NCBI GenBank assembly: GCA_040389065.1
Contig: JAZKAR010000020.1
Coordinates: 1-64,000 of the forward strand
DNA length: 64,000 bases
Source of the DNA: JAZKAR01 sp040389065
GTDB lineage: Bacteria; Pseudomonadota; Gammaproteobacteria; Burkholderiales; Casimicrobiaceae
Reading direction: 5' to 3'
Part shown: positions 16,902-25,596 of the stretch, piece by piece
Layout of the letters: each line of letters starts with the position of its first letter
Position numbering within the stretch: position 1 is the first letter of the stretch
Program-made: the position numbers and the translations under genes
Notes under the pieces: model-generated
The model's database searches: none
Told to the model about the DNA's origin: nothing
Seen by the model: the letters and a program-made list of their open reading frames with translations, nothing else

Positions 16902-18032
16902 ATGAGGCAGAATCGGGGGTGGGGTGGCAAAGGCCTTCTCGCATCGGCTTTAGCGTTATGTCCCTGGCTGGCATGGGCAGAATACGCAACGAATTTTCAA
17001 ACTCCACAGAGTCCTATTGCTCGGCAGATTTACGACTTGCATATGATTATTTTATACATATGTGTGGCGATCTGCGTCGTGGTTTTCGGCGTGCTGTTTT
17101 ATTCTTTATATGCACACCGTAAATCTCGTGGTGTAAAGGCAGCCCAATTTCATGAGAGTTTAACCGTCGAAGTTATTTGGACGATTATTCCCTTCATTAT
17201 CCTGGTACTGATGGCAATTCCTGCTACAAAAACTATTTTGGATATGAAAGATACTTCACGTCCTGATATGACTATCAAAGTAACAGGTTATCAATGGAAA
17301 TGGCACTATGAATACATCAACGAAGAGATTGGCTTCTTTAGTACGCTGAAAACTACGTTGGCTGAGATTGAAAATCGTGCCCAAAAGCAAGAGCGTTATC
17401 TTTTAGATGTGGATAATCCTCTAGTTGTTCCCGTTGGTAAAAAAGTGCGTGTATTGCTAACTGCTAATGATGTTATTCATGCTTGGTTTGTTCCGGCCCT
17501 TGGCGTTAAGCAATCTACTATTCCTGGTTTTATCCGGGATACATGGTTCTTGGCTGAAAAAGAAGGTATTTATCGCGGGCAATGTGCTGAGTTATGCGGT
17601 AAAGACCATGCTTATATGCCTATTGTAGTCAAAGTGGTTTCGAACACTGAATATACTGCTTGGATTGCAGACCAGAGGAAAAAACTTGCTGCGCAACAAG
17701 ATGACCCCAATAAGGTCTTTGCTAAGGAAGAGCTTATTACCCGTGGTGAAAAAGTATATACGGCTAATTGTGCTGCTTGTCACCAGGCAAATGGTAAAGG
17801 CGGGAATGGAATACCAGCTTTAGATGGTTCTCCTGTAGTACGAGGGGCCAAAGCTGAACAGCAAACAGTATTGCTCAAAGGGCGAAATGGAAAAATGCCT
17901 GCATGGGCGCAATTGTCTAATGCTGATTTGGCTGCTGTAATGACATACACTCGTAATAGTTGGGGTAATAGTACAGGTGAAGTTATACAGCCCAAAGAAT
18001 TTCAAGAACATCGTAAAACATTAGGTTTGTAA
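16902..18032 (+). CDS. coxB: Cytochrome c oxidase subunit II with fused cytochrome c domain
   Basis: Subunit II of an aa3/caa3-type oxidase, which accepts electrons from cytochrome c and passes them to subunit I. The ATG at 16902 lies 11 bases after AAGAGG; a GTG at 16893 is too close to that site. A signal peptide of about 20 residues ends in AWA, followed by two TM helices (about 45-65 and 85-105) and a periplasmic cupredoxin domain with the CuA ligands His193, Cys228, Cys232, His236 and Met239 (CAELCGKDHAYM). A C-terminal cytochrome c domain has CAACH (Cys290, Cys293, His294) and the likely axial Met332 (GKMPAW). The length of about 376 residues is normal for the fused form. It leads the operon and is 12 bases from coxA. 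Confidence 0.97.
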   Translation: MRQNRGWGGKGLLASALALCPWLAWAEYATNFQTPQSPIARQIYDLHMIILYICVAICVVVFGVLFYSLYAHRKSRGVKAAQFHESLTVEVIWTIIPFIILVLMAIPATKTILDMKDTSRPDMTIKVTGYQWKWHYEYINEEIGFFSTLKTTLAEIENRAQKQERYLLDVDNPLVVPVGKKVRVLLTANDVIHAWFVPALGVKQSTIPGFIRDTWFLAEKEGIYRGQCAELCGKDHAYMPIVVKVVSNTEYTAWIADQRKKLAAQQDDPNKVFAKEELITRGEKVYTANCAACHQANGKGGNGIPALDGSPVVRGAKAEQQTVLLKGRNGKMPAWAQLSNADLAAVMTYTRNSWGNSTGEVIQPKEFQEHRKTLGL

Positions 18033-18044
18033 TCGAGAGTAAAT

Positions 18045-19628
18045 ATGAGCGCCGTTTCCGATTTACATCATGATGATCATCATCATGATCAACCCAAAGG
18101 TTTGACACGTTGGTTGACCACAACGAACCATAAAGATATTGGTTCTATGTACTTAATTTTTAGCTTCCTCATGTTTTTAGTGGGTGGAGTTATGGCTTTA
18201 ACTATTCGTGCCGAATTGTTTCAGCCAGGCTTGCAATTTGTAAAGCCAGAGTTTTTTAACCAGATGACCACACTTCATGGATTAATCATGGTGTTTGGGG
18301 CAATTATGCCAGCAGCAGTAGGCTTTGCTAACTGGATGATTCCTATGCTAATTGGTGCTTCCGATATGGCATTTGCTCGAATGAATAACTGGAGTTTCTG
18401 GCTATTGGTGGCTGGTGCATCTTTGTTAGTCATGTCGTTGTTTATGCCAGGCGGTGCTCCTGCAGCAGGATGGACGTTTTATCCTCCCCTATCAGTTCAG
18501 GGTGGAATGGGCGTTGATTTCATGATTTTATCTGTTCACATATTGGGAATTTCTTCCATTATGGGTTCTATTAATATCATTGTCACTGTGCTTAATATGC
18601 GTGCACCTGGCATGACATTAATGAAAATGCCTATGTTTTGCTGGACATGGTTAATTACAGCGTATCTTTTGATTGCTGTGCTGCCTGTTTTGGCAGGATG
18701 TGTAACGATGTTGCTGATGGATAGACATTTTGGAACTAGCTTTTTTAATGCAGCGGGTGGTGGTGATCCCGTTATGTTCCAACATATATTCTGGTTTTTT
18801 GGTCATCCAGAAGTTTATATTATTATTCTTCCTGCATTCGGGATTATTTCTCAAGTGTTGCCGGTGTTTTCTCGCAAACCGTTGTTTGGCTATCATTCAA
18901 TGGTATATGCAACAGGTGGTATTGCCAGTATGTCATTCATGGTATGGGCGCATCACATGTTTGATACCGGAATGCCAGCGATTGGTCAGCTTTATTTTAT
19001 GTATGCCACCATGTTAATTGCTGTACCTACAGGTGTTAAGGTGTTTAACTGGTTAGCGACAATGTGGCGTGGAGCAATTACATTTGAAACACCTATGTTA
19101 TTTGCTATCGGTTTCTTGATTTTATTTACCTTAGGTGGGTTTACTGGTTTGATTTTATCGGTAGCGGCAGTTGATATTCAACTACATGATACTTATTATG
19201 TAGTCGCTCACTTTCACTATGTAATGGTAGCCGGTGCGTTATTCTCCTTTTTCTCTGGAGCCTATTATTGGTTACCAAAGTGGACAGGGCGCATGTATAG
19301 CGAAACATTAGGAAAAGTTCACTTTTGGGCTTCCATGATTTTCTTTAACTTAACCTTTTTTGTGCAACACTTTTTAGGGTTAGCTGGAATGCCTCGCCGT
19401 ATTCCTGATTATCCTTTACAGTTTGCTGATTTTAATATGATTTCATCGATTGGTGCGTTTGGTTTCGGATTATCACAATTAATATTTGTATGGGTAGTCA
19501 TTCGTTGCTTGCAAGGTAAAGGTAAAGCGGCACCTGCTAGCCCATGGGAAAGTGCAGAAACCTTGGAATGGACAGTTCCTTCACCAGCACCTCACCATAC
19601 CTTTGAAGTAGCGCCTATTGTTAAATAA
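18045..19628 (+). CDS. coxA: Cytochrome c oxidase subunit I
   Basis: The catalytic subunit holding heme a, heme a3 and CuB; it reduces O2 to water and pumps protons. The 527 residues are typical. The N-terminus is His/Asp-rich (HHDDHHHDQ), followed by WLTTTNHKDIGSMYL, TLHGLIMVFG with a heme ligand, GHPEVYIIILPAFGI with the CuB His-Tyr region and the Glu of the D channel, WAHHMFDTGMP (CuB ligands) and HDTYYVVAHFHYVM (heme ligands). About 12 TM helices are predicted. The ATG at 18045 follows GAGAGTAA. The GHPEVY form marks it as an A-family oxidase. Confidence 0.98.
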   Translation: MSAVSDLHHDDHHHDQPKGLTRWLTTTNHKDIGSMYLIFSFLMFLVGGVMALTIRAELFQPGLQFVKPEFFNQMTTLHGLIMVFGAIMPAAVGFANWMIPMLIGASDMAFARMNNWSFWLLVAGASLLVMSLFMPGGAPAAGWTFYPPLSVQGGMGVDFMILSVHILGISSIMGSINIIVTVLNMRAPGMTLMKMPMFCWTWLITAYLLIAVLPVLAGCVTMLLMDRHFGTSFFNAAGGGDPVMFQHIFWFFGHPEVYIIILPAFGIISQVLPVFSRKPLFGYHSMVYATGGIASMSFMVWAHHMFDTGMPAIGQLYFMYATMLIAVPTGVKVFNWLATMWRGAITFETPMLFAIGFLILFTLGGFTGLILSVAAVDIQLHDTYYVVAHFHYVMVAGALFSFFSGAYYWLPKWTGRMYSETLGKVHFWASMIFFNLTFFVQHFLGLAGMPRRIPDYPLQFADFNMISSIGAFGFGLSQLIFVWVVIRCLQGKGKAAPASPWESAETLEWTVPSPAPHHTFEVAPIVK

Positions 19629-19684
19629 AGAATAGTTGAGTGCGAATGTAATACTGCACGTAACAATTATCTTATTCTTGTTCT

Positions 19685-19715
19685 CAGTGTACTTTATGTT
19701 TTCTTGGTGCACTGA
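19685..19715 (+). terminator. Hairpin after coxA (possible attenuator)
   Basis: CTCAGTGTAC and GGTGCACTGAG form an imperfect stem of about 10 bp around a loop of about 10 bases. No T-run follows directly, so it may lower rather than stop readthrough into the assembly genes, or protect the coxBA messenger end. Confidence 0.4.
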
Positions 19716-19741
19716 GGTATTAGGTTAAAATTAAATATAAT
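19713..19741 (+). promoter_or_regulatory. Possible internal promoter before the oxidase assembly genes
   Basis: A perfect TATAAT at 19736-19741 lies 25 bases before the small gene at 19767. The -35 region is poor. This stretch is AT-rich, so chance is a fair explanation. Confidence 0.35.
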
Positions 19742-19766
19742 TGCTTTAAAAGATTTAAGGAACGAT

Positions 19767-19892
19767 ATGGGTATTTCTGATCAAGAGCTTAAGCGCAAAA
19801 ATGTACGCTTAGGCTTATACCTTTTAGCCGTTGTTTTATGTCTATTTGGATTAGCTTTTTATAAGATGATGCATGTAGCACAAGTTCACTAA
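19767..19892 (+). CDS. Cytochrome oxidase small assembly protein (41 aa)
   Basis: A 41-residue single-TM protein that is easily missed. It begins MGISDQELKRKNVRLGLYLL with a charged head, followed by one hydrophobic helix (about residues 15-34) and a short tail ending in His. The ATG is preceded by AAGGAACG. It lies between coxA and cox11, 10 bases before the latter. Burkholderiales carry a tiny membrane protein of this kind at exactly this position, annotated as cytochrome oxidase small assembly protein. The assignment rests on position, size and topology rather than strong sequence identity. Confidence 0.75.
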   Translation: MGISDQELKRKNVRLGLYLLAVVLCLFGLAFYKMMHVAQVH

Positions 19893-19902
19893 GGTTACAT
19901 GA

Positions 19903-20463
19903 ATGTCACAAAAGCCAAATGTAGTTGTCACAAAGGGTTTAGAGAAAGCAAAAACTCGTACTTTAAAGAAATTGCTTGTCATCTGTCTTGTGATGTTTGC
20001 ATTTGGTTTTGCAATGATTCCATTTTATAAAAAAATTTGTGAAGTAACAGGTGTTAATTTATTAGGGCAGCCTGATATAACATCTGCTTCGCCAAGTAAA
20101 ATAAGTGCGATAGATAACCAGCGGTTAGTACTTTTACAATTTGATGCTAATCAACGTGAAGGCTGGCAATTTAAGCCAGTAACTTCTCAGCAAATGGTTC
20201 ATCCTGGAGCACTTATTAAAGCTGAATTTATTGCTAAGAATTTAACTGGATCGCGAGTAAAAGCGCAAGCTATTCCTAGTTATAGCCCAGCGTACTCTCA
20301 GCAATTTTTTCAAAAGTTAGAATGCTTTTGTTTTCGTCAGCAAATGTTTGAGCCATACGAAGAGAAAAGATTACCTGTAATTTTGCGTTTAGATCCCGCT
20401 TTACCAAAAGAAGCGAAGACCTTAACGTTGTCATATACTTTATTTCGTGTAGAAGGTGCCTAG
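19903..20463 (+). CDS. ctaG: Cytochrome c oxidase assembly protein Cox11/CtaG
   Basis: A membrane-anchored copper chaperone that builds the CuB centre of subunit I. The 186 residues hold a short cytoplasmic tail, one TM helix (about 22-42) ending in the conserved IPFYKKICEVTGVNLLG stretch, and a periplasmic immunoglobulin-like domain with the copper-binding CFCF motif (KLECFCFRQQ) and FDPALPKEA-like sequence. The start at 19903 is 10 bases after the small assembly gene. It is immediately followed by subunit III, as in alpha- and betaproteobacterial oxidase operons. Confidence 0.96.
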   Translation: MSQKPNVVVTKGLEKAKTRTLKKLLVICLVMFAFGFAMIPFYKKICEVTGVNLLGQPDITSASPSKISAIDNQRLVLLQFDANQREGWQFKPVTSQQMVHPGALIKAEFIAKNLTGSRVKAQAIPSYSPAYSQQFFQKLECFCFRQQMFEPYEEKRLPVILRLDPALPKEAKTLTLSYTLFRVEGA

Positions 20464-20473
20464 GAGTTAAGCA

Positions 20474-21340
20474 ATGGCTAAAGTGCAAGCGTCCCCCTCA
20501 TCTTATTATGTGCCTGGCCCCTCATATTGGCCTATTCAAGGTTCACTGGCATTATTCCTATTTGCGTTAGGGTCAGTAACATCAATGAATGATTACCCTT
20601 GGGGTAAATTCGTTATGTTTGCAGGCTTAGCATTAATCTTTCATATGATGTGGGGATGGTTTAGCGAAGTAATCCGAGAAAGTTTAGATGGCAAATATAG
20701 TAAACGCATTGACATCTCCTTTCGTTGGAGTATGGCATGGTTTATTTTTTCTGAAGTTATGTTCTTTGCGGCTTTTTTTGGATCTTTACTTTATGTGCGA
20801 TGGATTACGTTACCGGCATTAAGTACGTTTGATCAACATGCGTTCCAAAATTTATGGGGTGCATTTGGTGGGGTATGGCCTAGTGCAGGCCCAATCGGAA
20901 GTGAACGTTTTGCTCCGATGGAAGCATGGGGTTTGCCAGCCTTAAATACTCTTATTTTGATGGTTTCAGGGTTAACGTTAACTTGGGCTCATTGGGGTAT
21001 TGTTCAAGGTAAAAAAACACGCACAGTAGTAGGTTTAGCTCTGACTGTAGCCTTAGGCGCAACCTTTTTATATTGCCAAGCTACAGAGTATATGCATGCA
21101 TATTCCCACATGAATTTGAAATTAACCTCCGGAATTTATGGCTCACTATTTTATATAATGACAGGTTTTCATGGCTTGCATGTAACGATAGGAGCAATTT
21201 TTCTACTGGTTATGTTAGTGCGTGCCATGAAAAATCATTTTACGCCTCAACATCATTTTGCGTTTGAAGCAGCGGCATGGTATTGGCATTTTGTAGATGT
21301 GGTATGGATTTTATTATTTATTGTTGTTTATGTTTTGTAA
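20474..21340 (+). CDS. ctaE: Cytochrome c oxidase subunit III
   Basis: An integral membrane subunit that stabilises the oxidase and its proton uptake. The 288 residues have seven predicted TM helices. Family motifs are YYVPGPSYWPIQGS at the N-terminus, WFIFSEVMFFAAFFG (with the conserved Glu), TGFHGLHVTIGA and AAWYWHFVDVVWILLF near the C-terminus. The ATG at 20474 follows TAGGAG and is 10 bases after ctaG. A strong terminator follows, so it ends the coxBA-small gene-ctaGE unit. Confidence 0.97.
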   Translation: MAKVQASPSSYYVPGPSYWPIQGSLALFLFALGSVTSMNDYPWGKFVMFAGLALIFHMMWGWFSEVIRESLDGKYSKRIDISFRWSMAWFIFSEVMFFAAFFGSLLYVRWITLPALSTFDQHAFQNLWGAFGGVWPSAGPIGSERFAPMEAWGLPALNTLILMVSGLTLTWAHWGIVQGKKTRTVVGLALTVALGATFLYCQATEYMHAYSHMNLKLTSGIYGSLFYIMTGFHGLHVTIGAIFLLVMLVRAMKNHFTPQHHFAFEAAAWYWHFVDVVWILLFIVVYVL

Positions 21341-21358
21341 TAAATAATAGCGTTTTTA

Positions 21359-21398
21359 AAATAAGCGGTTATCACAATGATAACCGCTTATTTTTTTT
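21359..21398. terminator. Bidirectional rho-independent terminator
   Basis: AATAAGCGGTTATC pairs with GATAACCGCTTATT around ACAAT, followed by eight T. The A-rich left flank allows use on the minus strand. It separates ctaE from the convergent twin-TM gene. Confidence 0.9.
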
Positions 21399-21449
21399 CT
21401 GATACATGACAGCAATCAGGGTAATAGTAGAGCTAAGAAATGATAGCGT

Positions 21450-21659
21450 TTATTGTTGTGAGTAAAATTTAGTTGCCACTACAATAATCAATAGAGTAAA
21501 AGAAATACCTACTCTCCAGCTAAGAAATTTGACTGCTTTCAAAGATACATTATCATTTTTTTCATCCTTGGCTTTTTGAATGAAAATTTGAAAGAAGCTT
21601 TGCCCAAGGAAAAATAAAATTAAGATAATGAGTGCAAAAATAAGCAGTTTAAAATACAT
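21450..21659 (-). CDS. Twin-transmembrane protein (DUF2909-like)
   Basis: A 69-residue membrane protein with two hydrophobic helices (about 4-24 and 48-66) joined by a charged loop (QKAKDEKNDN). Size, topology and the minus-strand position between the subunit III gene and SURF1 match the twin transmembrane (DUF2909) family found at this spot in many beta- and gammaproteobacteria. Its biochemical role is unknown; a link to oxidase assembly is inferred from position only. On the minus strand the start is preceded by an AAGG-type ribosome site. Confidence 0.75.
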   Translation of the reverse strand: MYFKLLIFALIILILFFLGQSFFQIFIQKAKDEKNDNVSLKAVKFLSWRVGISFTLLIIVVATKFYSQQ

Positions 21660-21717
21660 GGAAAAACCTTATTATTAGGTGTTACTAAAAGACATTAAAT
21701 AGATTGTAGATAGTGCT

Positions 21718-22428
21718 ATGAATCGCTTTATATGGGGAATAATCGCTATTGTAGGAATTATCTTAACAATAGCGTTAGGTCAATGGCAAGGAAATAAGGC
21801 AAAGAGCAAAGCTCAATTAATTGAGCTATATCAATCAAGAGCGTTTAAACAAGCCGAATATATTGATATTAGTAAATTGAACGTTTGGTCGAAATTGCCT
21901 GAAAATGAATGGCGTGTTAAAAAAATTATATTAAAAGCTATTCCTAAGGGGCAACCGGTATACCAATGGATAGCTTATAACGGTCAGTGGGGCCGATGCG
22001 TTTATGGAGTATTAGCTTTAGATAACAATCAGGCAATTATCGCTAAGCTTGGGTGGAGAAAAGAGGCATTAAGCAATAACATCCCTGAAACATGGGGAAC
22101 GTTTAACAAGCGGTTTTTAGCACAAAATGAGTGGGAGGGGGTGCTATCTACCCCTGAAAAGCGCTTGTCATTAAACTCTAGCTTAACTGCAAAGATTGGG
22201 CATGCTATTGAGCGAGTAGACATAAAGGCATTTGAGAAGCTTTATAACACGGTAGTATTGCCTGCAGTATTAGAAGTAAGTTCACAACCTAAAGGATGTG
22301 AGTCAGTTTCTCCTACCGATTCTGCTATACAAAAACATCGTTCTTATCAGTTGCAATGGTATGGTATAGCAGTGTTAATTGCATTATTGTATGGATATTA
22401 TGGATTCTTTAAACGTGCAAAATCATAG
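21718..22428 (+). CDS. SURF1 family cytochrome oxidase assembly protein
   Basis: An inner-membrane factor that helps insert heme a into subunit I. The 236 residues show the family layout: an N-terminal TM helix (about 3-22), a periplasmic domain with PVYQWIAYNGQWG and AKLGWRK, and a C-terminal TM helix preceded by the signature HRSYQLQWYG (H..Y..QWY). The start at 21718 has only a weak ribosome site (TAGATAG). It opens the second oxidase-biogenesis unit; the next gene starts inside its 3' end. Confidence 0.93.
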   Translation: MNRFIWGIIAIVGIILTIALGQWQGNKAKSKAQLIELYQSRAFKQAEYIDISKLNVWSKLPENEWRVKKIILKAIPKGQPVYQWIAYNGQWGRCVYGVLALDNNQAIIAKLGWRKEALSNNIPETWGTFNKRFLAQNEWEGVLSTPEKRLSLNSSLTAKIGHAIERVDIKAFEKLYNTVVLPAVLEVSSQPKGCESVSPTDSAIQKHRSYQLQWYGIAVLIALLYGYYGFFKRAKS

Positions 22429-22996
22429 CGTGCCAAATCAAAAAAAATCGAATAAATTTACCCTATGGTTGATTATAGGGATATGCGTCTTACCTTTACT
22501 GCTTTCAACATTAATATGGTGGATGGGTTGGGGGCCTTCTTCTAAAACACAAGGGGGCGAGCTGATAACGGCGCCTATACAACTGCAACATTGCATTCAA
22601 GTAACAAATGACAAGATGTTGCCAGAAGGTTACCAGCATAAGTGGTTACTGCTCTGGAGAGAGAATCCTAATTCTGTCACTACAACTGATAACCGAGTGT
22701 ATTTAACGCAGCAGTTGCGATTAATGCAAGGAAAAAACAGAGATCGTATTGCTCGAGTTTTTGTAAGTGAAAAAGCTTATACAATACCTACTAATGGAAA
22801 TGATACTGTTTTAACCCTTAAGGAAAAATGGTGTTCAGATGCAAAATTAGCGCCTAATAGTCATATACCGTATGATCAACGAGTGTATGTGGTTGATCCT
22901 ATTGGAAATATTATGATGGTCTTAGATGCTACTAACATACCCAAAAACTTACATAAAGATTTAACACGGTTATTATCTGTATCAAGTATTGGTTAA
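22400..22996 (+). CDS. Membrane-anchored protein of the oxidase assembly cluster, unknown function
   Basis: About 198 residues. The start is placed at ATG 22400 (alternative 22391), overlapping the SURF1 gene by 29 bases. There is a charged cytoplasmic N-terminus, one TM helix (about 22-43) ending in WWMGWGPSS, then a periplasmic domain with two separated Cys (QHCIQ and EKWCSD) and VYVVDPIGNIMMV near the end, a thioredoxin-like closing strand. Betaproteobacteria usually have an unassigned gene of this form between SURF1 and ctaA. It may have a degenerate SCO/thioredoxin fold, but no CXXXC motif is present. The function is not known. Confidence 0.8.
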   Translation: MDSLNVQNHSVPNQKKSNKFTLWLIIGICVLPLLLSTLIWWMGWGPSSKTQGGELITAPIQLQHCIQVTNDKMLPEGYQHKWLLLWRENPNSVTTTDNRVYLTQQLRLMQGKNRDRIARVFVSEKAYTIPTNGNDTVLTLKEKWCSDAKLAPNSHIPYDQRVYVVDPIGNIMMVLDATNIPKNLHKDLTRLLSVSSIG

Positions 22997-23012
22997 AGGA
23001 TGTTTGTTTAGA

Positions 23013-24071
23013 ATGTCTAGTGTTGAAAAAAATAATACTTTAAGCATGTATCGCCAACGGCTAAGTGTTTTAGCTTGGTCATTGGTGGTATTAACGTGGG
23101 CTATAGCCATGCTAGGCGCTTATGTACGCTTAACCGATGCAGGCTTAGGTTGCCCTGATTGGCCAGGTTGCTATGGCTATTGGTACGTTCCTAATCACCC
23201 TGACCAACTTGATGCAGCAGCCCAGCTTTATCCGCATGCCCCTATAGAGTCGCATAAGGCCTGGAAAGAAATGGCGCACCGTTATGCAGTGTCAGTATTG
23301 GGTTTAGGTATTTTGATTTTATTTGGAGCATTAGAATGGTGTGCCAGGCGTTATAAAAAACGATGGATGTCGTTATGGTGGGAAGTTTTGATTATTGTGT
23401 GGTTGGTTGCTCAAGCTTTATTTGGAATGTGGACTGTTACATTAAAACTGATGCCCATAATCGTAACAGGGCATTTAATTGGCGGAGTGCTTCTTCTTGT
23501 TTGGTTAGTACGTATAGCTATGTATTTAAGCTCAGAGAGTCCAGAAAAAAACAATAATGTAGTTGTGAGCGCAAAGACTACTTTGCCAATAATACTCGTA
23601 TGGTTTTTAGTGTTATTTCAAATTTTTTTAGGGGGATGGGTTAGTACAAATTATGCAGCGGGTGCCTGTGGAAATAGTTTTCCTTTATGTAGAGAAAGCT
23701 TAATACCTAAAGGTATTTTATGGGAACCTGCTTTAAACTTAGGGCATGATTTAGGCTATGTGTCTTCAGGAGTTCCTTTTCCAGCAGGGGGATTGGTTGC
23801 AATTCATTGGATGCACCGTTTGGGTGCATTGATTGTAGCAATAGCCGTGATTGCACTTGCACTCTATCTTATAAAAAATAAGCATCGAAAATGTGCGCTA
23901 CTATTATTAGCTGTATTAAGCTTACAAATAACGTTAGGTTTTTTCAATATTTATGCAAACTTGCCCTTGTTTGTTGCTGTGGCTCATAATGGAGGCGCAA
24001 CGCTTTTATTGGCAATATTAACAGGTTTATGGGCGTATTCAGAGCAGAGTCGTTCTGTTCGAATAGCTTAA
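23013..24071 (+). CDS. ctaA: Heme A synthase (COX15/CtaA)
   Basis: Oxidises heme O to heme A in the inner membrane, feeding the aa3 oxidase. The start is the ATG at 23013 (352 residues); an earlier in-frame TTG at 22989 overlaps the previous gene. It has about eight TM helices in two four-helix bundles. Conserved parts are GAYVRLTDAGLGCPDWPGCYG, the ESHKAWKEMAHRY segment (His ligand), the TGHLIGG His, a second-half LGGWVSTNYA segment with FPLC, and IHWMHRLGA. Both heme-ligand His pairs appear present. It is followed 9 bases later by ctaB. Confidence 0.96.
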   Translation: MSSVEKNNTLSMYRQRLSVLAWSLVVLTWAIAMLGAYVRLTDAGLGCPDWPGCYGYWYVPNHPDQLDAAAQLYPHAPIESHKAWKEMAHRYAVSVLGLGILILFGALEWCARRYKKRWMSLWWEVLIIVWLVAQALFGMWTVTLKLMPIIVTGHLIGGVLLLVWLVRIAMYLSSESPEKNNNVVVSAKTTLPIILVWFLVLFQIFLGGWVSTNYAAGACGNSFPLCRESLIPKGILWEPALNLGHDLGYVSSGVPFPAGGLVAIHWMHRLGALIVAIAVIALALYLIKNKHRKCALLLLAVLSLQITLGFFNIYANLPLFVAVAHNGGATLLLAILTGLWAYSEQSRSVRIA

Positions 24072-24080
24072 AGGAAAAAG

Positions 24081-24977
24081 ATGAGACCATTAGACCAAAT
24101 GTGGCAGGTATGGAATCAAGACTTATTGCCGTTGGCTAAACCACGTGTAGTTATGTTACTTGTCTTTACGGCGTTTATTAGCATGCTATTATCGATAGCG
24201 CCTAATGAAGCAATGCCTTGGCTTAAAATTATTATGGGATCATTAGGAATAGGATTTGTAGCCTGTTCTGCGGCAGTTATTAATTGCTTAGTAGAAAAAC
24301 AGCTCGATTCAAAAATGCGTAGAACACAGCATAGGGCATTAGCTCAAGGTCGAGTATCTACAGCAGAAGCCTTAGGATTTGCTTCAATATTACTATTGAT
24401 TGGTTTAGTGATATTGCTTAAATTTAACAATGTATTGACGGTTTGGTTAACGCTAGCGACTTTTGTAGGATACGCGCTGTTCTATACAGTGGTTCTTAAA
24501 CCTGCTACTCCGCAGAATATAGTTATCGGTGGTCTTTCAGGGGCTATGCCCCCTGTATTAGGGTGGGCGGCGGTACACAATGCAATTACTCCCGAATCGT
24601 TAATATTAACGCTCATTATTTTTGTATGGACACCGCCACACTTTTGGAGTCTGGCTCTTTATAAAAAAGAAGAATACAAAGCATCAGGGCTTCCCATGTT
24701 ACCGGTTACACATGGAGAAAAATATACGTGCTTAAATATTTTTTTATACACGGTACTATTAACAGCAGTAACCTTACTACCTGTTAGTATGAAAATGTGT
24801 GGCTGGATATATGCTGTATCCGTTACATTATTAAATGTGCGCTTTATGTATTTTGGTTGGATATTATGGAGGAAAGGCTATGAAGAAAAATTAGCTCGTC
24901 AGTCATTTTGGTATTCAATTTGGTATTTAATGCTTTTATTTGCAGCCTTACTGGTAGATAAATATGTTGCTATCTAA
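24081..24977 (+). CDS. ctaB: Protoheme IX farnesyltransferase (heme O synthase)
   Basis: Farnesylates heme B to heme O in the membrane, the step before heme A synthase. The 298-residue polytopic protein starts at 24081 after AAAGGAAAAAG. Conserved UbiA-family motifs are LAKPRVVMLLVFTA, NCLVEKQLDSKMRRTQHRAL (NxxxD...D) and TPPHFWSLALYKKEEY. It overlaps the following SCO gene by 14 bases. The order ctaA-ctaB-SCO is typical for proteobacterial oxidase gene clusters. Confidence 0.97.
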   Translation: MRPLDQMWQVWNQDLLPLAKPRVVMLLVFTAFISMLLSIAPNEAMPWLKIIMGSLGIGFVACSAAVINCLVEKQLDSKMRRTQHRALAQGRVSTAEALGFASILLLIGLVILLKFNNVLTVWLTLATFVGYALFYTVVLKPATPQNIVIGGLSGAMPPVLGWAAVHNAITPESLILTLIIFVWTPPHFWSLALYKKEEYKASGLPMLPVTHGEKYTCLNIFLYTVLLTAVTLLPVSMKMCGWIYAVSVTLLNVRFMYFGWILWRKGYEEKLARQSFWYSIWYLMLLFAALLVDKYVAI

Positions 24978-25596
24978 GAAACCTATTACCGCGTATAAAA
25001 AAATCGTTTTATTAAGCCTTGTAGCCACATGCTTTATAACAGCATGTGATAAAAAACCTGAAAATCAACTTCCGGCTTGGCATGGTTTAGATATTGCAAA
25101 CTCAATACCTACAGATTCAATTAATGCTTGGAAATTAGCTTCTACATTACCAAACGATGAAAAAGTCGGATTGCCGCATTTTCGTGGTAAAGCAGTTCTG
25201 CTATTTTTTGGTTTTACCCAATGCCCTGATATATGTCCTACGACTCTTTCAACATTAGCACGTATTCATAAGCAATTAGGTGCAGAAAGTAGCAAGCTTC
25301 AAGTTATTTTTGTAACGGTTGATCCTGAGCGTGATCAGCTGCCCCTACTTAAGCAATATGTTACTCAGTTTAACCCAAGTTTCATTGCGTTAAGAGGATC
25401 ACTTGAAGAAACACGCGATGTTACAGAACGGTTTAAAGTTTTCTTTCAAAAGGCACAAAGCTCAGGTACCTATAGTGTTGATCATTCCAGCAGTGTTTTT
25501 TTAATTGATAAGGCAGGTAGAGTTCAAGCGCTTATGCCGAATAATCTTTCAGAAAAAGACGCCTTAGAAGATGTTAAGGTTTTATTAAAGTTATAA
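24964..25596 (+). CDS. SCO1/SenC copper chaperone (lipoprotein)
   Basis: Delivers copper to the CuA site of subunit II. The 210-residue protein has a lipobox-like FITAC near residue 27, so it is probably a lipid-anchored periplasmic protein, and a thioredoxin fold. Copper ligands are Cys87 and Cys91 in CPDICP and His174 in VDHSSS. VTVDPERD and FLIDKAGRV are family motifs. Its start lies inside ctaB, so translation is probably coupled. It ends the oxidase biogenesis group. Confidence 0.95.
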   Translation: MLLSKKPITAYKKIVLLSLVATCFITACDKKPENQLPAWHGLDIANSIPTDSINAWKLASTLPNDEKVGLPHFRGKAVLLFFGFTQCPDICPTTLSTLARIHKQLGAESSKLQVIFVTVDPERDQLPLLKQYVTQFNPSFIALRGSLEETRDVTERFKVFFQKAQSSGTYSVDHSSSVFLIDKAGRVQALMPNNLSEKDALEDVKVLLKL

